This document shows, piece after piece, positions 17,195-25,499 of a DNA stretch of 64,000 bases. Each line of letters starts with the position of its first letter. Position 1 is the first letter of the stretch. The notes under the pieces were generated by a model that did not search any database, had not been told where the DNA came from, and worked only from the letters and a program-made list of their open reading frames with translations. Source of the stretch: Rurimicrobium sp040387755 (lineage in GTDB: Bacteria; Bacteroidota; Bacteroidia; Chitinophagales; Chitinophagaceae). Where the stretch lies: assembly GCA_040387755.1 (NCBI GenBank), contig JAZKDB010000004.1, positions 62,001 to 126,000 on the forward strand. Direction: 5' to 3'. The position numbers were made by a program, and so were the translations under genes.

Positions 17195-17911
17195 CTATAA
17201 ACCAAGTACATCTTTCATATTAAAAACTCCTTTCTTTCTTGCCAAAAACTCGGCTGCAACAACTGCTCCTAAGGCAAAGCCATCACGATTATGAGCAGTA
17301 TGAATCAGTTCAATGTCATCAATGTCAGAAGTATATTTTACAGAATGAGTCCCAGGTACTTCATCAATACGGTGTGCTATGATAGACAGTTCATTATCCT
17401 CATTTGGTTGGGTTTTCACCCAGATTTCTTTTCTACTCAGATTTTCAAGGATTCGCTCCGCAATACTAATGGCAGTTCCGCTTGGCGCATCCTTCTTATG
17501 GGTATGATGCGTTTCTTCAATACGTACATCATATTCAGGGTAGGCATTCATCATATTAGCCAATATTGCATTGATTTCAAAAAAAACATTTACTCCAATA
17601 CTAAAATTGGATGATTGTAATAAGGCTGCATTGTGAGCAATGCAGATTTCCTTTGCTAACTCCAACTTGTCATTCCAACCAGTAGAACCACAAACTATTG
17701 GCATACCTGCCTGAAGGACTTTCTGAACATTTTCGAACGCCGATTCAGGATTTGTAAATTCAATGGCTACATCTGCTTTTATCAAATTTTCCTTACTGAG
17801 GTCATTTTGATTACTGCTACTGATACGTAATACTATTTCATGACCACGTTGCTGCGCAATGCGCTCAATGGTCCTACCCATTTTGCCATAGCCAATCAAT
17901 GCTATTTTCAT
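17195..17911 (-). CDS. dapB: 4-hydroxy-tetrahydrodipicolinate reductase
   Basis: A 238-residue NAD(P)H-dependent enzyme of the diaminopimelate/lysine pathway, supplying peptidoglycan and lysine. It has the Rossmann start KIALIGYGKMGRTIE and the catalytic/substrate-binding EETHHTHKKDAPSGTA, with the His pair and the Lys of the active site. It is slightly short, as is usual for Bacteroidota DapB. It is the last gene of a tight leftward run and begins 9 bp after the UbiA-like gene. Confidence 0.97.
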   Translation of the reverse strand: MKIALIGYGKMGRTIERIAQQRGHEIVLRISSSNQNDLSKENLIKADVAIEFTNPESAFENVQKVLQAGMPIVCGSTGWNDKLELAKEICIAHNAALLQSSNFSIGVNVFFEINAILANMMNAYPEYDVRIEETHHTHKKDAPSGTAISIAERILENLSRKEIWVKTQPNEDNELSIIAHRIDEVPGTHSVKYTSDIDDIELIHTAHNRDGFALGAVVAAEFLARKKGVFNMKDVLGL

Positions 17912-17920
17912 AAGACTTGT

Positions 17921-18796
17921 TTACTTAAAAATAAGAGATAAAATGGTGAATACCGCAAAACATATACTGGCTATACTATTGGTGTTGATAAACGCAATAT
18001 TAACCTTGCTTAAATCATTGGGCTTGACCAAACTATGCTGATAAGCAAGCATAGAAATATAAATTGCCGCTCCTATCCAATACAAAAAATTAAAGTGGCC
18101 TAAAACACCGGACAATACTACCAAAAGAGCAGAAATTATGTGTAAAAAAGAAGAAACTATTAAGGCCTTTTTTACCCCCAGAACCGAAGGTATTGAATAT
18201 AGATTCTGAGAACGATCAAAAGACTCGTCCTGCAGGGCATAAATAATGTCGAAGCCTGAAACCCAGGTAAGTACCAAAAAAGAAAAAAGAAGTGGGACCA
18301 TGTCGAATACCCCTGAAACGGATAAGTATGCGCCTATAGGTGCCAGACTTAAACCCAATCCAAGAACCAAATGACATAACGCTGTAAATCTTTTGGTATA
18401 ACTATAAAACAGTATTACAAACAGCGCTATCGGCGAAAGATAAAAGCAGAGTTCATTGATAAAGTATGTGGTAGCAATAAATAAGATACTACTTGCAATG
18501 ACAAAGGAAAGTGCTTTAGGTGCAGAAATAACACCCGATGGTATTTCTCTGCCTGCTGTACGGGGATTTAAGGCATCAAAATGCCTGTCTATGTATCGAT
18601 TAAAGGCCATTGCAGCACTACGGGCAAAAACCATGCAGAGCAGCATCAGCACCAACAGTTTTAACTCAAAATGATATCCGTCTTTGAAAACAGCTAATGC
18701 AAAGCCAATAAATGCAAAGGGCAATGCAAATACCGTATGACTAAACTTAATCAAAGAAAGGTAATTTGCAATTCTTTGCGCAACAGATTGGCTCAT
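17921..18796 (-). CDS. UbiA-family prenyltransferase (MqnP-like, menaquinone pathway)
   Basis: A 291-residue membrane prenyltransferase with about nine helices. The first Asp-rich motif is NRYIDRHFD followed by NPRTAGREIPSG. The second is DIIYALQDESFDR followed by QNLYSIPSVLG. This pattern matches the 4-hydroxybenzoate polyprenyltransferase-like group found in organisms that make menaquinone by the futalosine route, where the protein is called MqnP. It would attach the polyprenyl chain made by enzymes such as that at 2464-3426. It lies in a compact run between purQ (33 bp) and dapB (9 bp). UbiA proper is less likely, since Bacteroidota use menaquinone; the futalosine assignment is inferred. 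Confidence 0.88.
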   Translation of the reverse strand: MSQSVAQRIANYLSLIKFSHTVFALPFAFIGFALAVFKDGYHFELKLLVLMLLCMVFARSAAMAFNRYIDRHFDALNPRTAGREIPSGVISAPKALSFVIASSILFIATTYFINELCFYLSPIALFVILFYSYTKRFTALCHLVLGLGLSLAPIGAYLSVSGVFDMVPLLFSFLVLTWVSGFDIIYALQDESFDRSQNLYSIPSVLGVKKALIVSSFLHIISALLVVLSGVLGHFNFLYWIGAAIYISMLAYQHSLVKPNDLSKVNIAFINTNSIASICFAVFTILSLIFK

Positions 18797-18829
18797 TCGT
18801 AAATACTAGAAAATTTTTAAAATGCTATT

Positions 18830-19522
18830 TTAAAATGCACCTGCAAATGCGTTTAATATAGAACGTCCGTCAATATTGTGCAAATCATTACTACACGCTC
18901 TTTCAGGATGAGGCATCATACCAAATACATTTTTACCTGCATTACAAATACCTGCAATATTGTCCATAGCACCGTTAGGGTTGGCATCAATGTGCACTTC
19001 ACCCTTTTCGTTAGCATATCTAAAGATAATCTGACCATTATCTTTTAACTGCTGCATTGTTGCGGCATCTGCGTAATAGCGACCCTCTCCGTGAGCAATA
19101 GGAATTTGAAGAGTCCTGCCCTGAACTGAATTGCTGACAATATTATCACCAAATTCATTCTTTATATATACATTTTTACAAGCAAATTTCTGGTGATCAT
19201 TCTGCAATAATGCGCCAGGCAACAAACCTGATTCGCATAAAATCTGAAAACCATTACAAACGCCCAACACTTTTCCACCGGCATTGGCAAAATTTATTAC
19301 CTGTTCCATCATAGGGCTAAAACGAGCTAACGCACCGCAACGGAGATAGTCTCCGTAAGAAAAACCTCCAGGCAATACAATACAATCATCCTTAGAAAAC
19401 ATACTAAGGTCGCGGTCCTTATGCCACAACATCTCAACTTCTTGTCCCAAATCATCGCGCAAGGCGTTGTACATATCTCGGTCGCAGTTGGACCCCGGGA
19501 AAACGATAATTCCGAATTTCAT
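18830..19522 (-). CDS. purQ: Phosphoribosylformylglycinamidine synthase glutaminase subunit
   Basis: A 230-residue class I glutamine amidotransferase that supplies ammonia for the fourth step of purine synthesis. The nucleophile is Cys89 in LGVCNGFQIL, and the His/Glu pair is in GMMPHPERACSN near the C-terminus. The start MKFGIIVFPGSNCDRD is typical of PurQ. A stand-alone PurQ implies the three-part PurS/PurQ/PurL enzyme rather than the fused large PurL, but the partner genes are outside the window. It lies 18 bp after a membrane-protein gene. Confidence 0.97.
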   Translation of the reverse strand: MKFGIIVFPGSNCDRDMYNALRDDLGQEVEMLWHKDRDLSMFSKDDCIVLPGGFSYGDYLRCGALARFSPMMEQVINFANAGGKVLGVCNGFQILCESGLLPGALLQNDHQKFACKNVYIKNEFGDNIVSNSVQGRTLQIPIAHGEGRYYADAATMQQLKDNGQIIFRYANEKGEVHIDANPNGAMDNIAGICNAGKNVFGMMPHPERACSNDLHNIDGRSILNAFAGAF

Positions 19523-19540
19523 TTCTTAAAAAATAGAACT

Positions 19541-20527
19541 TTATAAGGGTAAAAATATTTGGCAAAATAACACCAAAGCAAGCGCAAAATAAAAGCTAAT
19601 TATGTTCATTTTCTTACTTCTTTCATTTAAAAACGCATTTGCCATCACCAAACTCAATGCTGGCAAGCATATTACCCATACTGCATTAATATGCTTATCG
19701 CTAAAAATTGCTGACAATATCGATAATATAAGCAGTAATGTTAATGAAATCCAATACCTGCGGATATAAATAGGAGCTTTGGGTAATTGGGACTGCATAT
19801 TATACACACTGATAGAAAACCAAATAATAAAACCTATCGATAAACCTAAATAATAATGTGCCGGCAATAACTGACTGGGCAATGATATGCCTAAATCCGG
19901 CCACAGATAAATTGCACTGAATTTATCCATCCAAAAAAGCAGAACCAACAATATATACAAAGGCATTAATAAACCGACGAGGCTAATCATCCATTCTCTG
20001 AAACTAAATGGCCTTAAAATGAGGAGGGCAGAAAACAAAAACAACACCAATAAAATGGCGCTGAAATGAATCAGTGCCGCCAGCATAATGAGGAATCCAA
20101 GATTAAATAGTTCTTTATTTACATGCTGCGATTGCTTGAGTTGTAGCAGCTCATTAATAGCTAACAATACCAAAATATTCACCAATAACAAAGGACTAAA
20201 ATTACTGAGAGCCGGATGCAATGAACTCAAAGCAATAAAACTGAAAGAGACCAAATAGGTATTATGCTGATACAATCTGAATCTGGCAATAACTGCATTC
20301 AAAAACAAAGCCTGGCCATAAAGCAGCAAAACAGTAAAAAAGCTAAAAGCAAAGGCCGATTTACCAAAGAAAAAAGAACAAAATTGAAGCACCCAGCCAT
20401 ACACCAGCTGATGATCTGTAGCTTTAGGCAATATAGCGTGTCCCAATCCCTGAAGATTCAGACAAAGGGTAAATATAAAAAGTAGGATAGCCGTATAAGG
20501 ACTATTGTTGCGAACCAGATTTAACAC
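19541..20527 (-). CDS. Polytopic membrane protein (DUF6427-like)
   Basis: A 328-residue inner-membrane protein with about ten hydrophobic segments and few charged residues. The opening resembles the Bacteroidota-restricted DUF6427 family, whose function is not known. The start is GTG; no Met occurs until well inside the first membrane segments, and this start leaves a 14-bp gap to the preceding gene. It sits in a close run with purQ, the UbiA-like gene and dapB, so it is co-expressed with biosynthetic genes. The family name is given from resemblance, not from a search. Confidence 0.65.
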   Translation of the reverse strand: MLNLVRNNSPYTAILLFIFTLCLNLQGLGHAILPKATDHQLVYGWVLQFCSFFFGKSAFAFSFFTVLLLYGQALFLNAVIARFRLYQHNTYLVSFSFIALSSLHPALSNFSPLLLVNILVLLAINELLQLKQSQHVNKELFNLGFLIMLAALIHFSAILLVLFLFSALLILRPFSFREWMISLVGLLMPLYILLVLLFWMDKFSAIYLWPDLGISLPSQLLPAHYYLGLSIGFIIWFSISVYNMQSQLPKAPIYIRRYWISLTLLLILSILSAIFSDKHINAVWVICLPALSLVMANAFLNERSKKMNIISFYFALALVLFCQIFLPL

Positions 20528-20541
20528 TATTGATTTTGGGA

Positions 20542-22008
20542 CTAAAGTACAATTTTAGCAAAGCATAATTGCTTTTTGCGTAAACAAGGAACTACGATTT
20601 CTCTGCTGTCTACCTGTTTGCCTAAGCGGGGAAGCCAATCCGGGTCATCTGAAGCTCCTGCATCCATATAACCAATATTCACCTTGCCTTCCGAAGAGAC
20701 AGATGAAAGCTGGATGCGGGAACGGCGGGCATCAAAATCATTAAATAAAAAGCCCAGACCACCACCTGTATTCATAAGACTATAAGAGGAAAACATACCG
20801 GCATCTTCCTGAGAATACTGCTCCTTACGCAAAAATGTATGCCATTCCTTTTGGTTATTGCTATTATAGGATAATAAAAGGATGTCGTTATAGTGATATT
20901 CTCTGATACTTTGTGACATTACCGGTGTATAGTAAAAGGAATAGAAACCCATTGTCGGCATAAAATTGCTTTGAGTAGTGATATAAGTTTCTTCTGCAGC
21001 TACCACAAATCCACCATCATTCTTCACTACAAGTTGATTAATCTTAAAATCGTTCAATGCGCGTTCTCTTCTTTTTGCTCCGGATTCTCCACGCATATCA
21101 TCGTCAAAAGGTATAAAATTAGGAGTCGCAAAATTCAAGCCACCAATATCAAATGTGGCAGCAGCAACTCCTTCATTATTTCCATTTTTCTTTGTAGAAT
21201 AAAATGAAGCAAAATGAATTTTTCCGTTAGTGTTGTCAATTTTTTGGAATGGATATTCAAGATAATTCTCACCAATGTTCAAAGTTGATTTTCTGAAAAC
21301 ACCTTCCTCTTTGGTTACACTTAGAATTGTATATTCATCAGAGAAATTACGACTGCCAATTAAAGTAAACACAGGTAAAAAAAACTGTCCGGCATTACTC
21401 ATTAAGCCATCGTTACTGGCAACTATTTCATTTGCCTTATAATTTAGTTTTACTTTCTTGGTCACTTTCATCAAAGTGGCATCCAACCAATAACCCGAAA
21501 ATTCTAAAGTTCTATTTTTATGGTGTGCACTATATACCATAATATGGTTTCTGTTTTCGGATACTGCCGAAGAAAAGAACTCTTTATCACCCGCAACACC
21601 AAAAAAACTTGTCCTTTTCTCGTCAATTTTCAATGGTGTTTTCTGAAGCATCCCCTTATCGTTGAGCATTGCTGCATATTGGATAATACGTGTTCCTTCC
21701 TGACTTTGATATAGAACCAACATTTTATCTTCGAATGGAATAAAACGGACATTATAAATTTTTTCAGGGAAAAAATCTAAAACAATAGTCGCTGTTTTTC
21801 CCATTTCGTCATTATAAGCATCCAGAAAATACTCCTTTCCATATGAGCGGAATGTATACAACACTCCATTTACTTTTCCGACAATAGACAAATTACTGGT
21901 CCGTATATCATATGGAGCATAATCTGTGTAAACAACTTTTTGAGCCTGCACTATTGGGGTAAAAAAAACAAACAGAGCTATGTACAATGATAATATTAAA
22001 GCCTTCAT
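20542..22008 (-). CDS. Secreted protein of unknown function
   Basis: A 488-residue exported protein I do not recognise. Starting at the ATG at 22006-22008 gives a clear signal peptide (MKALILSLYIALFVFFTPIV, then QAQ), whereas a longer in-frame start at 22071 would run into the upstream gene and hide it. The mature part is rich in beta-strand patterns and repeated aromatic-polar alternation (residues about 60-450), which suggests a propeller-like or solenoid fold. No catalytic motif is visible and there is no T9SS C-terminal signal. It begins 4 bp after the upstream lipoprotein gene, so the two are probably a functional pair. Confidence 0.7.
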   Translation of the reverse strand: MKALILSLYIALFVFFTPIVQAQKVVYTDYAPYDIRTSNLSIVGKVNGVLYTFRSYGKEYFLDAYNDEMGKTATIVLDFFPEKIYNVRFIPFEDKMLVLYQSQEGTRIIQYAAMLNDKGMLQKTPLKIDEKRTSFFGVAGDKEFFSSAVSENRNHIMVYSAHHKNRTLEFSGYWLDATLMKVTKKVKLNYKANEIVASNDGLMSNAGQFFLPVFTLIGSRNFSDEYTILSVTKEEGVFRKSTLNIGENYLEYPFQKIDNTNGKIHFASFYSTKKNGNNEGVAAATFDIGGLNFATPNFIPFDDDMRGESGAKRRERALNDFKINQLVVKNDGGFVVAAEETYITTQSNFMPTMGFYSFYYTPVMSQSIREYHYNDILLLSYNSNNQKEWHTFLRKEQYSQEDAGMFSSYSLMNTGGGLGFLFNDFDARRSRIQLSSVSSEGKVNIGYMDAGASDDPDWLPRLGKQVDSREIVVPCLRKKQLCFAKIVL

Positions 22009-22012
22009 AGTA

Positions 22013-22306
22013 TTAGTGTTGGGTAGTATCCTGATGGTTAATTGTGGTATCAGCAACTGTAGAAGTGTCAACTACATGCTTATTTTGTGCTTTATAGATT
22101 GCAAGTATAGAATCTGTTCGTTCTTTCACTTCAATACTTAGTCTGTCTCTAAGACTCTCCTGTTCTTGTTCTCTAATCCACTTTTGTTGTGCATTTACAA
22201 TTGAATCTACTTTGGCCATTTGCTGCTTTGGAGTGAGTATACTAACCTTTTTAGCATTACATGCCAATAACAGTATTAGGGGGAATGCTATTATCCATTT
22301 AGGCAT
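22013..22306 (-). CDS. Small lipoprotein, coiled-coil, unknown function
   Basis: A 97-residue predicted lipoprotein. The signal peptide ends in the lipobox LLAC (Cys at about residue 16). The mature part is mostly charged helix (residues about 30-75, with a QQKWIREQEQESLRDRL stretch) and a Thr/Asp-rich tail. It is the first gene of the run reaching to dapB, with a good -7 element 23 nt upstream. No family is recognised. A periplasmic partner for the secreted protein of 20542-22008 is a reasonable guess. Confidence 0.65.
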   Translation of the reverse strand: MPKWIIAFPLILLLACNAKKVSILTPKQQMAKVDSIVNAQQKWIREQEQESLRDRLSIEVKERTDSILAIYKAQNKHVVDTSTVADTTINHQDTTQH

Positions 22307-22329
22307 TTTCGAATTGAATTATATCTGTA

Positions 22330-22337
22330 CAAAGATA
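22330..22337 (-). promoter_or_regulatory. Putative -7 promoter element of the lipoprotein-to-dapB operon
   Basis: The minus strand reads TATCTTTG, 23 nt before the ATG of the lipoprotein gene. No comparable element was seen inside the following gene junctions. Confidence 0.6.
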
Positions 22338-22391
22338 CTCTGCCATGCAATTTTAGCTTGTTAAATTTCCGTCTACAATTCCCGTTTTGAG

Positions 22392-23642
22392 CTAATGAAA
22401 GAACGCATAAGCTATTAAAATAGCAGCTGTAAAGCCGGCCAAATCTGCAATAAGCCCACAAACCAGAGCATGTCGTGAGTTTTTAATATCTACACTACCA
22501 AAATACACGGCCAATACATAAAACGTAGTTTCTGTTGTTCCTTGTATTATTGCCGCGAGTTTTCCCTGAAATGAGTCTACGCCATATTGCGAAATTACGT
22601 CTACCATCAAACCCCTTGCACCACTGCCACTTAGTGGTTTCATCAAGCCAATCGGGATAACCGGAACAAAATCAGTATTGGCTCCACAAGCGGCAACTAC
22701 TGTGGCAATAGCATCAACAATGTATTGCATGCAACCTGATGTACGAAACACACTGATAGCCAGTAACATTGCAATCAGATAAGGTACAATGCGAATAGCT
22801 GTCGTAAATCCTTCCTTTGCGCCCTCAATAAAGTTGTCGTATACATTTTGCTTGCGTAATGCACCCGCTGTGATAAATAATATTACTATAAATAGAATAA
22901 ATCCGCTACCAATACTACCTATCCTTCGACTCATTTCATCTGGCGGCAAACTGGAAACCATAAAATAGATTCCCATAATCAAAACTGCAAAACCACCAAT
23001 AAAAATCAGCACCGGCAATTTGAAGAGGTTGATTTTTTGAAACATTGCCACCATAATCATCCCTGTAATAAAGGCAACAAAGGTGGCGATGAGTGTAGGC
23101 AGAAAAATATCTGCGGCATTGAAATTGGTGAGTCCTTCTTTAATAGCTAATGATTGACGCATGGCTATTACCGAAGTAGGAATCAGCGTAACACCGGCAG
23201 TATTGAGCACCAAAAACATGATTTGCGCATCACTTGCAGTATCCTTTTGCGGATTAATGCTTTGCAAATCTTTCATGGCATTAAGCCCAAGTGGTGTTGC
23301 CGCATTGTCCAAGCCCAGCATATTAGCCGAAAAGTTCATCGTCATACTTCCATAAGCCGGATGATCTTTGGGGACTCCTTTAAACAAAGTACGAAAAAAG
23401 GGAGCTACTCCTTTTGCAAATAAATTAATTAAACCTGCCCTTTCTCCGATTTTCATCACACCCAACCATAGTGACATAACTCCGGTCAGTCCTATAGAAA
23501 TTTCGAAACCTGTTTTTGAACTATCAAAAAGGTTGTTCAGCATGGTACCAAACAATTCTGTTTGACCAAGAAACACGGCCTTGTACGTGGCCACAACAAA
23601 GCCTATCAGAAAAAAAGAAATCCAAATATAATTGAGGGTCAT
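22392..23642 (-). CDS. SpmA-SpmB fusion, nucleoside-recognition (Gate) membrane protein
   Basis: A 416-residue membrane protein that joins two nucleoside-recognition/Gate domains. The N-terminal half resembles spore maturation protein A (GLTGVMSLWLGVMKIGERAG, and the FSANMLGLDNAATPLGLNAM segment). The C-terminal half resembles SpmB (FIEGAKEGFTTAIRIVPYLI; PLSGSGARGLMVD). In Bacillus these are two genes needed for spore-core dehydration. In non-sporulating Bacteroidota the fused form is common and its substrate is unknown. It starts 28 bp after the MBL-fold hydrolase gene. Confidence 0.9.
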   Translation of the reverse strand: MTLNYIWISFFLIGFVVATYKAVFLGQTELFGTMLNNLFDSSKTGFEISIGLTGVMSLWLGVMKIGERAGLINLFAKGVAPFFRTLFKGVPKDHPAYGSMTMNFSANMLGLDNAATPLGLNAMKDLQSINPQKDTASDAQIMFLVLNTAGVTLIPTSVIAMRQSLAIKEGLTNFNAADIFLPTLIATFVAFITGMIMVAMFQKINLFKLPVLIFIGGFAVLIMGIYFMVSSLPPDEMSRRIGSIGSGFILFIVILFITAGALRKQNVYDNFIEGAKEGFTTAIRIVPYLIAMLLAISVFRTSGCMQYIVDAIATVVAACGANTDFVPVIPIGLMKPLSGSGARGLMVDVISQYGVDSFQGKLAAIIQGTTETTFYVLAVYFGSVDIKNSRHALVCGLIADLAGFTAAILIAYAFFH

Positions 23643-23670
23643 GAGAAGAGTTTATTGCTAAAGGATAAAG

Positions 23671-24423
23671 CTAAAAATTTATTTTAGAAATCGGTGTTTT
23701 TACATCGTGATAAAACAATAATTGCCAATCCTCAGCTCGTCCACGAAGAGCATATTGCTCGCGGAGTTCCATAGCTTTGCGACCGTCAAAATCATACTTG
23801 GCTATGTATTTTGTCTTCACCTGTTTGTATTGAGGGGCTTCATCTCCGCCAAAAAAAATTTTTTGCTCACCATCATCAATCAGATAAACGATGTGCTGTG
23901 GACAATGTCCGCCGGAATGAGTGAAATGAATGTACCCATCAATATCTCCTGACTCTCCGTCCAGCCAAATGATATGCTCCAAACTTAATAATCCTGATAC
24001 GTCGGCCGGGCTATAAGACGGAGCGCCTTTGGCCACTGCAAATGTTGCTTCAGGGCGATAAATACAATATTGAGCCTGAGAAAAAGAAGGATGAACAACA
24101 CCTGCTGCATCTCTGCAAATGGCACCACTGGCATGGTCTTTATGCAAATGACTGAGCAATACCTTTGTTACGTCTTCTGGCTCGTAACCCAGCTTCCTGA
24201 TATTATCATGAATCTGCAATTCACCTTCGACATTTCGGAATCCCAAACCAGTGTCTAATACAATCAAATCTTTACCTGTGTCTACTAAAAAGGGTTGAAT
24301 TTCCACCAAAAGGGAGCCAATGGGCCTGTGCTCCAATATGTGCTCTGATTCGTCAAAAGAAACAAAAACCTTGTCATGTCCGATGGTAAAAGTACCTTCA
24401 GACAATGGATATATTTGAGTCAT
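23671..24423 (-). CDS. Metallo-beta-lactamase-fold hydrolase
   Basis: A 250-residue MBL-fold enzyme with the metal-binding HLHKDH motif (LLSHLHKDHASGA), a later His in THSGGHCPQH, Asp in GGDEAPQ and a C-terminal His (FYHDV). This layout resembles the broad group of lactonase/hydrolase-like MBL proteins; a quorum-quenching lactonase or a glyoxalase-like activity cannot be told apart by sequence alone. There is no signal peptide, so it is cytoplasmic. It sits between the lytic transglycosylase (39 bp) and the SpmA-SpmB fusion (28 bp) in a probable operon. Confidence 0.88.
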   Translation of the reverse strand: MTQIYPLSEGTFTIGHDKVFVSFDESEHILEHRPIGSLLVEIQPFLVDTGKDLIVLDTGLGFRNVEGELQIHDNIRKLGYEPEDVTKVLLSHLHKDHASGAICRDAAGVVHPSFSQAQYCIYRPEATFAVAKGAPSYSPADVSGLLSLEHIIWLDGESGDIDGYIHFTHSGGHCPQHIVYLIDDGEQKIFFGGDEAPQYKQVKTKYIAKYDFDGRKAMELREQYALRGRAEDWQLLFYHDVKTPISKINF

Positions 24424-24462
24424 TAAATAAAAGTCTAAAAATTGTGAAGCTTGCCGGCAAAT

Positions 24463-25383
24463 TTAGTTCATTGGCAGTTCTATTTCATAGGTTTTACCTT
24501 TTCTTGCTGGCAGATTACGTGCACGCAACCATGGATTCATGACTTTAAGCATCTTATAGCTACTGCCATTCGCTTCTGCAAATATTGCAAGATTAGTAAT
24601 TGCGGTATCAACAGTTAATGTTTTCACCTTCAAAGGTTGATAAACATCTTCGGCATTCAAAATATAACCCCAACCAGGAGCAGTACTGATTAAATTTTTA
24701 AACGCCAAAATCCTGAAAATATACCGGTTGGTTTCTTCAGGCAGCGCAATGTCATAATAGTTATTACTGCCCTGAAAAGTGGCATGACCATTATAACCGC
24801 CCATACCGCAATTGTATGATGCCGCAGCAGCAGTCCAGGTTCCAAATTTTTTATACGCTTGCTGAAAATATAAACAAGCTGCCTGAGTAGCTTTTTTAAG
24901 ATTATATCGTTCATCTACTTCATTGCTCACTTCAAGACCAAATGTAGGTGCCGTTTCATTCATAAATTGCCAATAACCCTGTGCACCGGCTTTCGAAGTC
25001 AAGTTTTGCAAATTACTTTCCGCTACACACAGGTATTTAAAATCATCCGGAATACCGTAAGCTTTCAGCTCTTTTTCAATTATGGGAAATTGCCTGTAAC
25101 TAAGCTTAAGAATGTACATCAATGAACCGTGCATATAGTAGTTCATCAATAACTCACGATCATAACGCTCTCTTACTTCCCATCTGTCCAGAGGTACAGG
25201 CTCCCCGGCAAAAGAAACTTTACCAGGCAATTGAGGTGCGTACCACTTATACTGCAGACGTCCGTCTTGTTTTATTTCAACAGTTTCTTCGCTCTTATCT
25301 ATCTTATTGAAGGCGATTAATGATACAAGACCAGCCCCTAAAAGCAAGCCTCCTGCAAAAAATTTGACTACATGACGATTCAT
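24463..25383 (-). CDS. Lytic transglycosylase (SLT domain, MltD-like)
   Basis: A 306-residue exported muramidase-like enzyme that cleaves peptidoglycan glycan strands. A membrane anchor or signal lies at residues 8-26. The SLT fold shows the catalytic Glu in CVAESNLQNL, followed by SKAGAQGYWQFM and the AAASYNCGMGGYNG motif. The last 55 or so residues (KMLKVMNPWLRARNLPARKG) look like one degenerate LysM-type cell-wall-binding unit. No -7 element was obvious upstream. It leads the MBL hydrolase and SpmA-SpmB genes. Confidence 0.93.
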   Translation of the reverse strand: MNRHVVKFFAGGLLLGAGLVSLIAFNKIDKSEETVEIKQDGRLQYKWYAPQLPGKVSFAGEPVPLDRWEVRERYDRELLMNYYMHGSLMYILKLSYRQFPIIEKELKAYGIPDDFKYLCVAESNLQNLTSKAGAQGYWQFMNETAPTFGLEVSNEVDERYNLKKATQAACLYFQQAYKKFGTWTAAAASYNCGMGGYNGHATFQGSNNYYDIALPEETNRYIFRILAFKNLISTAPGWGYILNAEDVYQPLKVKTLTVDTAITNLAIFAEANGSSYKMLKVMNPWLRARNLPARKGKTYEIELPMN

Positions 25384-25448
25384 CTGCTTCCGTTTTATTA
25401 TTAAGAAATGAAGTTAAGAAATTGTGCTGATTCGAATTCTTTTGTCAC

Positions 25449-25481
25449 AAAAAAAAAGACCGGCAAAATAGCCGGTCTTTT
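25449..25481 (-). terminator. Terminator after the type B T9SS cargo gene
   Basis: An 11-bp perfect stem pairs AAAAGACCGGC (25454-25464) with GCCGGTCTTTT (25471-25481) around the loop AAAATA. It is followed by a U tract on the minus strand, 19 bp past the stop codon. Confidence 0.9.
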
Positions 25482-25499
25482 CAAAAGAGTTGAATCTAA

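Noticed and set aside
20542..22071. Longer start for the secreted protein at 22071
   Set aside because: It would overlap the upstream lipoprotein gene by 59 bp and place 21 extra residues before a clean signal peptide.
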